Assembly (NCBI RefSeq): GCF_934561735.1
Contig: NZ_CAKTGT010000003.1
Span: 186,001-250,000 of the forward strand
From: an uncultured Eubacterium sp.
GTDB lineage: Bacteria > Bacillota > Clostridia > Oscillospirales > Acutalibacteraceae
Length of the DNA stretch: 64,000 bases
Direction: 5' to 3'
Position numbers and translations under genes: made by a program. Below the pieces are notes generated by a model. That model was not told the DNA's origin. It did not search any database and saw only the letters and a program-made list of their open reading frames with translations. Of the stretch, positions 34,601 to 43,226 are shown piece after piece (position 1 is the stretch's first letter; each line of letters opens with the position of its first letter).

Positions 34601-35283
34601 TCAAGTTTGTTACCGCTGTTTACGAAAGCGTCAACAACATCAAGTCTTTTAAGGAGTTTTGCTCTCTTTTGACCTGTTGCACCTTCAAGTTCTGCAGTGA
34701 GTTCGTCACGAAGTTCTTTGGCATCAATTTCTGCAAGAAGCTCTTTAATAGCTTCTGCACCCATACCTGCCTTAAAGTCATCTTCGTATCTCTCACGCAT
34801 ATCCTGATACTCTTTTTCTGTAAGAGTTTGCTTCTTTTGAAGCGGAGTATCACCCGGATCAGTTACGATATAAAGTCCGAAGTAAAGGACTTTTTCAAGA
34901 TTTCTTTGGTTAATGTCGAGAACCTGACCGATACGGCTCGGAATACCCTTAAAGTACCAAATGTGCGATACAGGGGCAGCAAGCTCGATGTGGCCCATAC
35001 GCTCTCTACGAACCTTTGCGCGTGTGATTTCTACGCCGCAACGCTCACAAACCTTTCCCTTATAGCGAACTCTTTTGTATTTACCGCAATGACATTCCCA
35101 GTCCTTCATAGGGCCAAAAATTCTTTCGCAGAACAAGCCGCCGGTTTCAGGCTTTAAGGTTCTGTAATTTATAGTTTCAGGCTTGGTTACCTCACCGTAA
35201 GACCATTCACGAATGGACTCCGGAGAAGCAAGCCCGATTTTAATTGAACTGAATTCATTTGTTGAATTAGCTGTATTATCCAT
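31630..35283 (-). CDS. rpoC: DNA-directed RNA polymerase beta' subunit
   Basis: A 1217-aa catalytic subunit. The N-terminal zinc site (CHCGKYKRVRYKGKVCERCG), the active-site Mg motif NADFDGDQMAVH, the bridge/trigger region (QSIGEPGTQLTMRTFHTGG) and the second zinc site (CGCHDG ... CRKCYG) are intact. It follows rpoB after 69 bases and its final codons contain the -35 box of the rpsL promoter. Confidence 0.99.
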   Translation of the reverse strand: MDNTANSTNEFSSIKIGLASPESIREWSYGEVTKPETINYRTLKPETGGLFCERIFGPMKDWECHCGKYKRVRYKGKVCERCGVEITRAKVRRERMGHIELAAPVSHIWYFKGIPSRIGQVLDINQRNLEKVLYFGLYIVTDPGDTPLQKKQTLTEKEYQDMRERYEDDFKAGMGAEAIKELLAEIDAKELRDELTAELEGATGQKRAKLLKRLDVVDAFVNSGNKLEWMILDVIPVIPPDIRPMVQLDGGRFATSDLNDLYRRVINRNNRLKRLMELHAPDIIIRNEKRMLQESVDALIDNGRRGRPVTGPNNRPLKSLSDMLKGKQGRFRQNLLGKRVDYSGRSVIVVGPELKMYQCGLPKEMAIELFKPFVMKRLVQTNVASNIKQARKMVEKANRSEVWDALEVVIKDHPVMLNRAPTLHRLGIQAFEPVLVEGRAIKLHPLACTAFNADFDGDQMAVHVPLSAEAQAEARMLMLASNNLLKPSDGKPVAVPSQDMVIGSYYLTMIKEGEPGCPYKEVIDGEEITRYRIFRDVDEAMMAYQEGSLGLHSECKIRFTGEINGEMKSGVVTTTIGRVIFNRPVPQDLGFVDRSIPGNEFVPEVSFVVKKGGLGKIADACIRTHGVAIASRVLDDIKNQGYKYSTVSGTTVAVIDALIPAKKKEFLAEAEAKVDEITTNYNYGLITNEERYSQVVKTWETCTNKVSDELTNNFDGTHNPIHMMVDSGARGSTSQLRQLAGMRGLIANTSGATIEIPIKANYREGLNILEYFISSRGARKGLTDTALRTADSGYLTRRLVDVSQDVIIRDDDCGCHDGIEVYAIMDGNRVLESLEERLVGRFAAEPIVHPETGEVLMDTDRIMNEEDAARITAAGITKVKIRSLITCKSRHGVCRKCYGSNLAFNEPVQVGEAVGIIAAQSIGEPGTQLTMRTFHTGGVAGGEDITQGLPRVEELFEARKPKQLAILSEISGTVRFEEIKKTRHVVVFNKETGEEKKYLIPYGYRLCENIVEGAYIEKGTELTLGSKNPHDVLAILGEEAVYNYLIKEVQYAYRTQGVDINDKHIEVIVRQMLKKCIVDDAGDTDLISGTNVDVSAVAEANDKIDARIAAGEENLKKATYIPLLLGITKASLATDSFLSAASFQETTRVLTDAAIRGKSDPLIGLKENVLIGKLVPAGTGMSVFRDVDIVPSYFSSESGMEIKDLEQLQQLLTNSNN

Positions 35284-35352
35284 ATGGAAGCACTCCTTTT
35301 CTATAATATATTGGAAAGTTAATCAAAAATCGAAAATTAATTATTATAATGA

Positions 35353-38300
35353 TTATTCTTCATCATAATCATCGCTGTCGCCCAAACTGTCGAATGCAGC
35401 GAACAAATCAACTTCTTCATCCTGATTTGCTTCCTCGATTTCCTCACCGTTTTCATCAAGCATACCGTAGCCTTCCTGACCGTCAAAGTCATTAACCTCT
35501 GTAAATGCCTGATCGTCCGAAACGGTTGGAATTCCGTCATCGTCAAGGTCTTGCTTAAGGATAACCTCATTGCCGTCCTTGTCGTAAAGTCTTGTATCAA
35601 GAGCAAGAGCCTGAAGTTCCTTATAAAGAACCTTAAATGCTTCAGGTGTGCCTGCCGGCGGAATGTTTTCGCCCTTAACAATTGCCTCGTAAGTCTTTAC
35701 ACGGCCTACAACATCGTCCGACTTAACGGTGATGATTTCCTGAAGTGTATATGCGGCACCGTAAGCTTCAAGTGCCCAAACTTCCATTTCACCGAATCTC
35801 TGACCGCCGAATTGAGCTTTACCGCCCAAAGGCTGTTGAGTAACAAGGCTGTAAGGACCTGTTGAACGAGCGTGAATCTTATCGTCTACAAGGTGGTGGA
35901 GCTTGAGGTAGTACATATAACCTACGGTTACACGGTTATCAAACTTCTCACCGGTTCTGCCGTCTGTAAGTTGAACCTTACCGTCATAAACTTTATTGCC
36001 GTTTTCATCAACATAATAACCGATATCGGCAAGTTCAAGACAATCTCTGATGTCATCTTCATGGGCACCGTCAAATACAGGTGTCATCATCTTCCATCCG
36101 AGAGCCATAGCGGCATAGCCAAGGTGAACTTCAAGTACCTGACCGATGTTCATACGAGAAGGTACGCCCAAAGGGTTAAGCACAATGTCAAGCGGACGAC
36201 CGTCCGGAAGGAACGGCATATCTTCCTGCGGAAGTACACGGGAAACTACACCCTTGTTACCGTGACGACCTGCCATCTTGTCACCGGCTTGAATCTTTCT
36301 CTTTTGTGCGATATAAACACGAACAACCTTGTTTACACCCGGATTGAGCTCATCGTGGTTTGCTCTTGTAAATACCTTAACATCAACTACGATACCGTAT
36401 TCGCCGTGAGGCACTTTCATAGAAGTATCACGAACTTCTCTTGCCTTTTCGCCGAAGATAGCACGCAAAAGTCTTTCTTCGCTTGTAAGTTCTGTTTCAC
36501 CCTTAGGTGTTACCTTACCTACAAGAATATCGCCCGAGTGAACCTCTGCACCTACACGAATGATACCGTCCTCGTCCAAATCTTTAAGAGCGTCGTCACC
36601 GACATTAGGAATATCTCTTGTAATATCCTCCGGACCGAGTTTTGTATCACGGGCTTCAACCTCGTGTTCTACAATATGAATAGATGTATATACATCGTCA
36701 CGAACAATTTTTTCATTGATAAGAACGGCGTCCTCGTAGTTATAACCTTCCCAAGTCATAAAGCCGATAAGAGCATTTTTACCGATTGAGATTTCACCGT
36801 TGCAGGTTGCAGGACCGTCGGCGATTACCTGACCGTCCTCAACTTCCTGATGAAGCGAAACAATAGGTCTTTGGTTAATGCAGGTACCTTGGTTTGAGCC
36901 TGCGAACTTTGTAAGCTCGTACTTATCGATGCTGCCGTCTTTTGTCTTAATTTCAATAGTGCGTGCGTCGAGAGATACAACCGTACCGCCACGCTTTGCA
37001 ATAACAACTACGCCCGAGTCGTAAGCTGCCTTGTATTCCATACCGGTACCTACAACAGGAGCTTCTGTTTTAAGGAGCGGAACTGCCTGACGCTGCATGT
37101 TGGCACCCATAAGAGCACGGTTTGCGTCATCGTTTTCAAGGAACGGAATCATTGCTGTAGCAACAGATACAACCATCTTAGGCGATACATCCATGTAGTC
37201 AACCTTTTCAGGAGGAACTGTAATAAACTCATCTCTGCAACGGCATGTAACTCTTGTATTTGTAAATCTGCCGTTTTCATCAAGCGGTTCGTTTGCCTGA
37301 GCAACAACATAATTATCTTCGACATCGGCTGTCATATATTCAACTTCATCGGTTACAACGCCGGTTTCTTTGTTTACCTTACGGTACGGAGCTTCAATAA
37401 ATCCGTATTCGTTAAGGCGGCTGTAACAAGCAAGATACGAAATCAAACCGATGTTTGGACCTTCAGGAGTTTCGATAGGGCACATACGGCCGTAGTGTGT
37501 ATAGTGTACGTCACGAACCTCAAAGCCTGCACGGTCTCTTGACAAACCGCCCGGACCGAGAGCCGAAAGTCTTCTCTTGTGAGTAAGTTCTGCAAGAGGG
37601 TTATTTTGATCCATAAATTGTGACAACGGTGATGAACCGAAGAACTCACGGATTGCCGCATTTACAGGACGGGTATTGATAATAGCCTGTGGAGTGATAG
37701 CGTCACTGTCATCCTGCGACTGAACATTCATACGCTCTCTGATAACTCTTTCCATACGGGTAAAGCCGATACGGAATTGGTTTTGGAGCAACTCGCCTAC
37801 GGCACGAATTCTACGGTTGCCGAGGTGGTCGATATCGTCTGTCTTACCTACGCCGTTTGCAAGGTTGAGAAGGTAAGAAACTGTTGCAAAAATATCATCA
37901 ATGATGATGTGGTTAGGGATAAGGTCATCGTGGCGAAGTTTAATTTCGGCTTCAAGTGCCTCTTGGTCATCGCCGACCTTTTCCATAATTTCGGAAAGTA
38001 CACGATAAGATACTTTTTCGTTGATGGCAAGTTCTTTCTTGTCAACGGTTACATACTTGTCAATATCAACCATACCGTTTGAAAGAACCTTGATTACCTT
38101 ACCCGACTCAAGTTCGAGAGAAACAGACATAACACCTGCATTCTCAATTTCAACTGCCTTGTCCTTGGTAATCTTTTCGCCTGCGTCTGCAAGGAATTCA
38201 CCGGCAGGAGAAATAACCGGCTCAGCCAAAACTTGGTCTGTAATTCTTTCAACCAAACCGAGCTTCTTATTGTACTTGTATCTGCCGACTCTTGAAAGGT

Positions 38301-39099
38301 CATATCTTCTTGCGTCAAAGAACAATCCGTCGAGGTGTGCTCTTGCGGTATCAACCGTAGGAGGTTCGCCCGGACGAAGCTTCTTGTAAACTTCAAGAAG
38401 AGCCTCTTCCTCGTTCTTTGTAATGTCCTTTTCGATGGTAGCTTCAAGCATTTCGTCTTCGCCGAAATAGTCACGAAGCTGCTCGTCCGAACCAAGACCC
38501 AACGAGCGAAGGAAAGTTGTGATATAAATCTTTCTGTTTTTGTCTATACGAACATAAAACAAATCGTTTGCGTCGGTTTCATATTCAAGCCAAGCACCAC
38601 GGTTAGGAATTACCGTATTAGTGAAAAGTTCCTTACCTGTCTTGTCGTGGTCCATATTGTAATATACACCCGGTGAACGAACCAACTGAGATACAATACA
38701 TCTCTCCGCACCGTTGATAACAAAAGTACCGGAATCCGTCATAAGAGGAAGGTCACCGCAATAGATGGTGCTGTCCTTAACTTCGCCTGTTTCTGTGTTT
38801 CTGAGGCGAGCCTGCACCTTGAGAGCCTTTGAATATGTGGTATCTCTCGCCTTACATTCGGCAATGCTGTACTTAGGTTCGTCATCCATGCTGTAATCGA
38901 TAAAGTCGAGAACAAGCTTTTCGGAATTGTCGGTGATTGAACCGATGTCCCTAAATACCTCCTTAAGACCTTCGTCAAGGAACCATTGGTAAGACTTTTT
39001 TTGCACTTCAATCAAGTTAGGCATTTGCATAACTTCGTTGATTTTAGCAAAGCTCTTTCGTGTAGTTGTACCGAGTCGTACATCCTTCACATTTACCAT
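35353..39099 (-). CDS. rpoB: DNA-directed RNA polymerase beta subunit
   Basis: A protein of about 1248 aa. The rifampicin-pocket region SSPLSQFMDQNNPLAELTHK with KRRLSALGPGGL is wild type. KMAGRHGNKGVVSR and the C-terminal GGKAQFGGQRFGEMEVWALE are standard. The acidic C-terminal tail is long (about 90 residues rich in Asp/Glu). Start uncertain: ATG at 39099 has GGAG 11 bases upstream; GTG at 39111 is the alternative. rplK-A-J-L, usually upstream, is absent, and rpoBC has its own promoter. Confidence 0.98.
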   Translation of the reverse strand: MVNVKDVRLGTTTRKSFAKINEVMQMPNLIEVQKKSYQWFLDEGLKEVFRDIGSITDNSEKLVLDFIDYSMDDEPKYSIAECKARDTTYSKALKVQARLRNTETGEVKDSTIYCGDLPLMTDSGTFVINGAERCIVSQLVRSPGVYYNMDHDKTGKELFTNTVIPNRGAWLEYETDANDLFYVRIDKNRKIYITTFLRSLGLGSDEQLRDYFGEDEMLEATIEKDITKNEEEALLEVYKKLRPGEPPTVDTARAHLDGLFFDARRYDLSRVGRYKYNKKLGLVERITDQVLAEPVISPAGEFLADAGEKITKDKAVEIENAGVMSVSLELESGKVIKVLSNGMVDIDKYVTVDKKELAINEKVSYRVLSEIMEKVGDDQEALEAEIKLRHDDLIPNHIIIDDIFATVSYLLNLANGVGKTDDIDHLGNRRIRAVGELLQNQFRIGFTRMERVIRERMNVQSQDDSDAITPQAIINTRPVNAAIREFFGSSPLSQFMDQNNPLAELTHKRRLSALGPGGLSRDRAGFEVRDVHYTHYGRMCPIETPEGPNIGLISYLACYSRLNEYGFIEAPYRKVNKETGVVTDEVEYMTADVEDNYVVAQANEPLDENGRFTNTRVTCRCRDEFITVPPEKVDYMDVSPKMVVSVATAMIPFLENDDANRALMGANMQRQAVPLLKTEAPVVGTGMEYKAAYDSGVVVIAKRGGTVVSLDARTIEIKTKDGSIDKYELTKFAGSNQGTCINQRPIVSLHQEVEDGQVIADGPATCNGEISIGKNALIGFMTWEGYNYEDAVLINEKIVRDDVYTSIHIVEHEVEARDTKLGPEDITRDIPNVGDDALKDLDEDGIIRVGAEVHSGDILVGKVTPKGETELTSEERLLRAIFGEKAREVRDTSMKVPHGEYGIVVDVKVFTRANHDELNPGVNKVVRVYIAQKRKIQAGDKMAGRHGNKGVVSRVLPQEDMPFLPDGRPLDIVLNPLGVPSRMNIGQVLEVHLGYAAMALGWKMMTPVFDGAHEDDIRDCLELADIGYYVDENGNKVYDGKVQLTDGRTGEKFDNRVTVGYMYYLKLHHLVDDKIHARSTGPYSLVTQQPLGGKAQFGGQRFGEMEVWALEAYGAAYTLQEIITVKSDDVVGRVKTYEAIVKGENIPPAGTPEAFKVLYKELQALALDTRLYDKDGNEVILKQDLDDDGIPTVSDDQAFTEVNDFDGQEGYGMLDENGEEIEEANQDEEVDLFAAFDSLGDSDDYDEE

Positions 39100-39241
39100 A
39101 AAGGTATTCACTCCATTCGTTTCTTATTTGCAATACATAAACCGGCATTGCTTGACAAAAAATCGCCGCCTGTCTTTAATATATAGCTTATTTAATAGCA
39201 AGATAAAAAGACGCATACTGCCAGTATATAATCGTGGTGAC

Positions 39242-39270
39242 ATTCTACACTATTATTCTTTTAAAGTCAA
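39242..39270 (-). promoter_or_regulatory. Predicted rpoB promoter
   Basis: Minus strand TTGACT (39265-39270), 17 bp, TAGAAT (39242-39247). The resulting leader of about 135 nt contains a small hairpin around ATACTGGCAGTAT (39211-39226). The remaining ~170 bp of the divergent gap towards the plus-strand promoter is AT-rich with nothing recognised. Confidence 0.65.
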
Positions 39271-39448
39271 GTGATTTTTTAAAATATTATAATTTTTTTG
39301 CAGATTCAGCAATAAAGCGGTTCTTGAGAATTTTTGTATATTTTTTATCAACTGCGCCGTGTGTTTTGTAGCAATAGCCAAAATAGCTCTACAAAAATCG
39401 TGAGTTTTGCCCAAATAAAAAATTTGCTTTTTACCGCTCGATTTTGTA

Positions 39449-39477
39449 TTGAATATAGGTAATTAATCTGCTATAAT
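39449..39477 (+). promoter_or_regulatory. Predicted promoter of the peptide-binding lipoprotein
   Basis: TTGAAT (39449-39454), 17 bp, TATAAT (39472-39477) with an extended -10 TGC directly before it. Confidence 0.7.
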
Positions 39478-39507
39478 ATATATACTCTTTTTAAGGATAT
39501 ATAAATA

Positions 39508-41196
39508 ATGAAAAAGATTTTATCTATAGTTATATCGGCAATACTGATTGCCGCACTGTTTTCGGGTTGCGGGGGCAAAGAGGCTTCGATAAATTTCATC
39601 TACCCCTTCAGTGCAAATGTTAACAGCTATGACCCGCAGGTTGCCTCCACATCCGACGAATTTTTGATTATCGAAAACACATTTGAAGGCTTGATAAGAA
39701 TAAACGACGACGGTACGGTTGTGCCCGGTATGTCGGACAAGTGGGAAATCAGCGATGACGGGCTCACATACAAATTTCACATCCGTGAGGGTATGAAGTG
39801 GGATATAAACACGGAAAAATACACTTCGGGCGAAAACAAAGGCAAATTTAAAGACAGCCGTCTGCAAATGCTCGGATACGAATTCAATCCTGACATCACG
39901 GCAAACGACTTTGTTTTCGCACTCAGAAGAGCAGCTTATTATGTTACGGACTGTCCGCAATTTTCTCTCATTTCGTGCATAAAAAACGCAAACAGAATTC
40001 ACACGGGTGCTGTGCTTCCCACAGAGCTTGGAGTGGTCGCAAACGATGATTACAATCTTACCATCACGCTTGAACACAGGGATGACACCTTTATGCAAAC
40101 ACTTGCATCTGCTGTTGCAATGCCGTGCAACGAGCAATTTTTTGTTGCAACAAAAGGCAGATACGGTTTAGAGGGCAAGTACACACTGTTTAACGGGCAG
40201 TTTTATGTAAGCCAAATTCTCGACGCTTCGTATTTGTTAAAGAACAACGATAAATACACAGGACCGTCACCGTCAAAAGCAAAGGAACTCACTCTGAAAA
40301 TCCTTGACAAAAGCTCGAACACTGACGATGACCTTGTTTCAAAACTTGAAAGCGGATATTACGATGCGGCGTTCATCACCGCCGAAAACAGCGACAAGAT
40401 AAACAAAGACAGCGGTGTTACTTACACTCCGTACCAAGATACCACCTGGGGTTTTGTATTTAACACAAACGACGAAGTTTTTCAATCCAAAACCATGCGT
40501 AAGGCTTTTTGCGAAGGATTCAGCAGGCCGACGAAATACGACAAAGATTATCTTTCCCCTGCCACAAACTTCACACCGTCATCCTGCGTCATCAACGGCA
40601 ACAATGCCGTAAAAGCTATGGGCTCTACCGCAGGAGCACAAAATCAAAATAAAAGCGTTGCCGATTGGAAAAAAGCACTTGACATACTCGACACAACAGA
40701 CATAAGCATAACCGTGCTTACACCGTCATATATGGAAAACTGCGTAAAACAGCTTTTACAAGGTGTTCAGGCAGGATTGGGCTCATATCTTACAAACTCG
40801 GACAGCGATGCAATCACACTCACGCTGAAAGTTCAGGCAATGGACGAGAGCGAAATAAGAACGGAAATTGCAAAAAACACATATGATGTGGCGTTTTTAC
40901 CGTTTACCGCAACGGGCAACAGTGCAATATCATTTATGAATCAAATCGCAAGCGACAACATAACGGATATAAATTCAAACAAAGTTGCCGCACTTGTTAA
41001 AAAGGCTCAAAACCAAAGCAATTTGAATTCTGCCGCCGCATACCTGAAGCAAGCGGAGCAAACAATCATCAACACCTACACCGTTTGTCCGATGATATAC
41101 GAAAGCAGTTACTATGCCGCCGCAAACGGAATGAAAAACATTCAGTTCCACCCGGGAACGGGAAGGGTGAGCTTTGTAAATGCAACAAGAGAATAA
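39508..41196 (+). CDS. Peptide ABC transporter substrate-binding lipoprotein (SBP_bac_5)
   Basis: A 562-aa lipoprotein of the OppA/DppA class. Signal peptide with lipobox ending at Cys21 (LFSGCGG). Family landmarks are SYDPQVASTSDEFLIIENTFEGL, here seen as YDPQ and TFEGL, then DGLTYKFHIREGMKWD and NDFVFALRRAAYY. It should bind oligopeptides or nickel/heme-like cargo outside the membrane. No permease or ATPase gene lies nearby, so it either serves a transporter elsewhere or acts as a sensor. It overlaps the VanZ-like gene by 17 bases. Confidence 0.9.
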   Translation: MKKILSIVISAILIAALFSGCGGKEASINFIYPFSANVNSYDPQVASTSDEFLIIENTFEGLIRINDDGTVVPGMSDKWEISDDGLTYKFHIREGMKWDINTEKYTSGENKGKFKDSRLQMLGYEFNPDITANDFVFALRRAAYYVTDCPQFSLISCIKNANRIHTGAVLPTELGVVANDDYNLTITLEHRDDTFMQTLASAVAMPCNEQFFVATKGRYGLEGKYTLFNGQFYVSQILDASYLLKNNDKYTGPSPSKAKELTLKILDKSSNTDDDLVSKLESGYYDAAFITAENSDKINKDSGVTYTPYQDTTWGFVFNTNDEVFQSKTMRKAFCEGFSRPTKYDKDYLSPATNFTPSSCVINGNNAVKAMGSTAGAQNQNKSVADWKKALDILDTTDISITVLTPSYMENCVKQLLQGVQAGLGSYLTNSDSDAITLTLKVQAMDESEIRTEIAKNTYDVAFLPFTATGNSAISFMNQIASDNITDINSNKVAALVKKAQNQSNLNSAAAYLKQAEQTIINTYTVCPMIYESSYYAAANGMKNIQFHPGTGRVSFVNATRE

Positions 41197-41656
41197 ATAC
41201 AACATGGTATTTGCTGTTATATTTTGGATATTAACGGCACTGTGTATGGGAGTGATATTTTATTTTTCATCACGACCGGCAACTCAATCGGCGGGTCAAA
41301 GTTCAGCAGTAACTTTGTTTTTGCAAAAGCTGTTTGGCACCGATGCAATTACCGATCATATGGTACGCAAAGCCGCACACTTTACGGAATTTGCGGCACT
41401 CGGATTTTTTGCATGCTCGGCTGTCTGTTTTACAAAATGCAAACGCAATTTGCCGCTTGGCATTACAATCGGCTCGGCGTATGCCGCAACGGATGAAATT
41501 CATCAAATTTTTGTTGACGGCAGAAGCTGTCAATTCACCGATTGGGTGCTTGACACCTTGGGTGTTACCACAGGTGCACTGATATTTTTAATACTGTATT
41601 TAATTGTCCGCAGGATAATTGAACATAAAAACGATAAAAGATTTAAGGAGATATAA
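41180..41656 (+). CDS. VanZ-like family membrane protein
   Basis: A 158-aa protein with four hydrophobic segments. VanZ-family signatures are visible: IFYFSSRPATQSA after the first segment, VRKAAHFTEFAALGF in the second and ATDEIHQIFVDGRSCQFTDW before the last. VanZ in enterococci gives low teicoplanin resistance, but most chromosomal members have no shown resistance role. Translation is coupled to the upstream lipoprotein gene. Confidence 0.9.
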   Translation: MQQENKYNMVFAVIFWILTALCMGVIFYFSSRPATQSAGQSSAVTLFLQKLFGTDAITDHMVRKAAHFTEFAALGFFACSAVCFTKCKRNLPLGITIGSAYAATDEIHQIFVDGRSCQFTDWVLDTLGVTTGALIFLILYLIVRRIIEHKNDKRFKEI

Positions 41657-41658
41657 AA

Positions 41659-42384
41659 ATGAATGTACTTACATTTGACACAGAAGAACAAATAGGAATC
41701 GCCGCAGGCTATTATATGTGCGGCCAGGTTTTGCAAAAGCCCGACAGCGTTTTGGGTCTTGCAACAGGCTCAACGCCGCTCAAACCGTATGCTCATATGA
41801 TTAAGCTTTACAAAGACGGTGCGGTTGATTTTTCAAAGGTTACAACATTTAACCTCGACGAATATTGCAAGCTTGATGTAAAGGACAAGAACAGCTACCA
41901 CAGCTTTATGTACGAAAACCTTTTTGACCACATCAACATTCCGGACGAAAACATCAACTTCCTCAACGGCAACGCAGACGATATGGATGCGGAATGTAAG
42001 GCTTACGAAGAAAAAATCAAAAAATGCGGCGGAATTGACATTCAGCTTCTCGGCATCGGCTCAAACGGCCATATTGCATTCAACGAGCCTGCAGATTCAT
42101 TCCAAAGATGGAGCCATGTTGTTGCTCTTAAAGAAAGCACAATCAAGGATAACTCAAGATTTTTCAATTCAATTGAGGAAGTTCCGACACACGCCGTAAC
42201 AATGGGTATCGGCTCAATTATGCAGGCAAAGCGTATACTCATAATCGCTATCGGCGAAAACAAGGCAAAGGCAATCAAGCAGCTTATCGACGGCAATGTT
42301 ACTCCACAATGTCCGGCATCCGTACTTCAATTCCACAAAGATGTAACCCTTATGCTCGACAAGGGCGCCGCATCTTTAATTTGA
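41659..42384 (+). CDS. nagB: Glucosamine-6-phosphate deaminase
   Basis: A 241-aa enzyme converting glucosamine-6-phosphate to fructose-6-phosphate and ammonia. GLATGSTPLKPY, TFNLDEY and the catalytic/loop motif GIGSNGHIAFNEP are intact. Length matches the short NagB form of Firmicutes, which lacks the C-terminal allosteric extension of the E. coli enzyme. AAGGAG precedes the ATG and the gene starts 2 bases after the VanZ-like stop codon. nagA is not in the window. Confidence 0.96.
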   Translation: MNVLTFDTEEQIGIAAGYYMCGQVLQKPDSVLGLATGSTPLKPYAHMIKLYKDGAVDFSKVTTFNLDEYCKLDVKDKNSYHSFMYENLFDHINIPDENINFLNGNADDMDAECKAYEEKIKKCGGIDIQLLGIGSNGHIAFNEPADSFQRWSHVVALKESTIKDNSRFFNSIEEVPTHAVTMGIGSIMQAKRILIIAIGENKAKAIKQLIDGNVTPQCPASVLQFHKDVTLMLDKGAASLI

Positions 42385-42459
42385 CATAAAGTACTTTGAG
42401 CGTGCCTTGAAAATCGGCATTTACATAACACAATTTTAATTTTATTCAAGGTGATAATT

Positions 42460-43212
42460 ATGAAAAAGAAAACAACAGCAATAGTTTCCCTTGCACTTGC
42501 GGCAACAATAGCCGTAAGCGTTGCGGGATGCTCAACAAAAGATAAAAAAGCAGACGGCGAATATGTTTCGTCCTCATCAACCGCGCAGGAAAGTACCGTT
42601 ACAAACGCAAACGGCGAGATTGTTACCGGCAATTCGGCAAGCACAACGGCAAAAGGTACATCTGCAAGCGTTGCTACAACAGCAAAAGGCAAAAAAGCAA
42701 AAAACAAGAATAAAAAAGAAACCACTACAAAGCCTTATTATGTTACAAACATCAACGGCAAAAAAGTAACCACAACCTTGCCATATGTTGCCGTAACAAA
42801 TAAAAAAGGACAAACCGTTACCAAGAAAAACGGCGAAGTTGTTACAACTCAACTCACAACAACCACAACCAAACCTGCCGAAGGTGAAACAACGGAAGTT
42901 TTTATTGAGGGCACAACAACCTACACAACCACAAAAAAGAACAATATGCTTCCGGAACAATCTTTTGATGATTATATGTTCACAGAATCATCGGCACTTT
43001 ACTTCATCCAAATGCATTATCCTGAAAAATGGGTAAACTACTTCCCTGATTATGACCCTAACAACAACGGCGAATATTCATATTACGCAGTATTCACTTC
43101 ACCTGACAGACACACCATAACTTCTGTTATTACGGTTAACCTTGTAAACGGTGACGCTGTTGAAAAGGACTTGAAAACAGGCAAAGAAACAACACTCAAA
43201 CTTATGGACTGA
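42460..43212 (+). CDS. Thr/Lys-rich lipoprotein of unknown function
   Basis: A 250-aa exported lipoprotein with lipobox at about residue 24 (SVAGCSTK). Residues about 30-165 are a low-complexity linker rich in Thr, Lys and Ala with TTTTK-like runs, followed by a ~85-residue folded C-terminal region (SSALYFIQMHYPEKWVNYFP, TSVITVNLVNGDA). ATG at 42460 is chosen because of AAGGTG just upstream. The composition resembles wall-spanning spacers of Ruminococcaceae lipoproteins. No known domain. Confidence 0.8.
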   Translation: MKKKTTAIVSLALAATIAVSVAGCSTKDKKADGEYVSSSSTAQESTVTNANGEIVTGNSASTTAKGTSASVATTAKGKKAKNKNKKETTTKPYYVTNINGKKVTTTLPYVAVTNKKGQTVTKKNGEVVTTQLTTTTTKPAEGETTEVFIEGTTTYTTTKKNNMLPEQSFDDYMFTESSALYFIQMHYPEKWVNYFPDYDPNNNGEYSYYAVFTSPDRHTITSVITVNLVNGDAVEKDLKTGKETTLKLMD

Positions 43213-43226
43213 TTAGGAGATAAATC

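Noticed and set aside
35872..36789. A 305-codon plus-strand ORF inside rpoB
   Set aside because: Antisense shadow of a conserved core gene, no ribosome-binding site or family.
43213..43226. T-box leader for metG
   Set aside because: Only 14 bases separate metG from the upstream gene.
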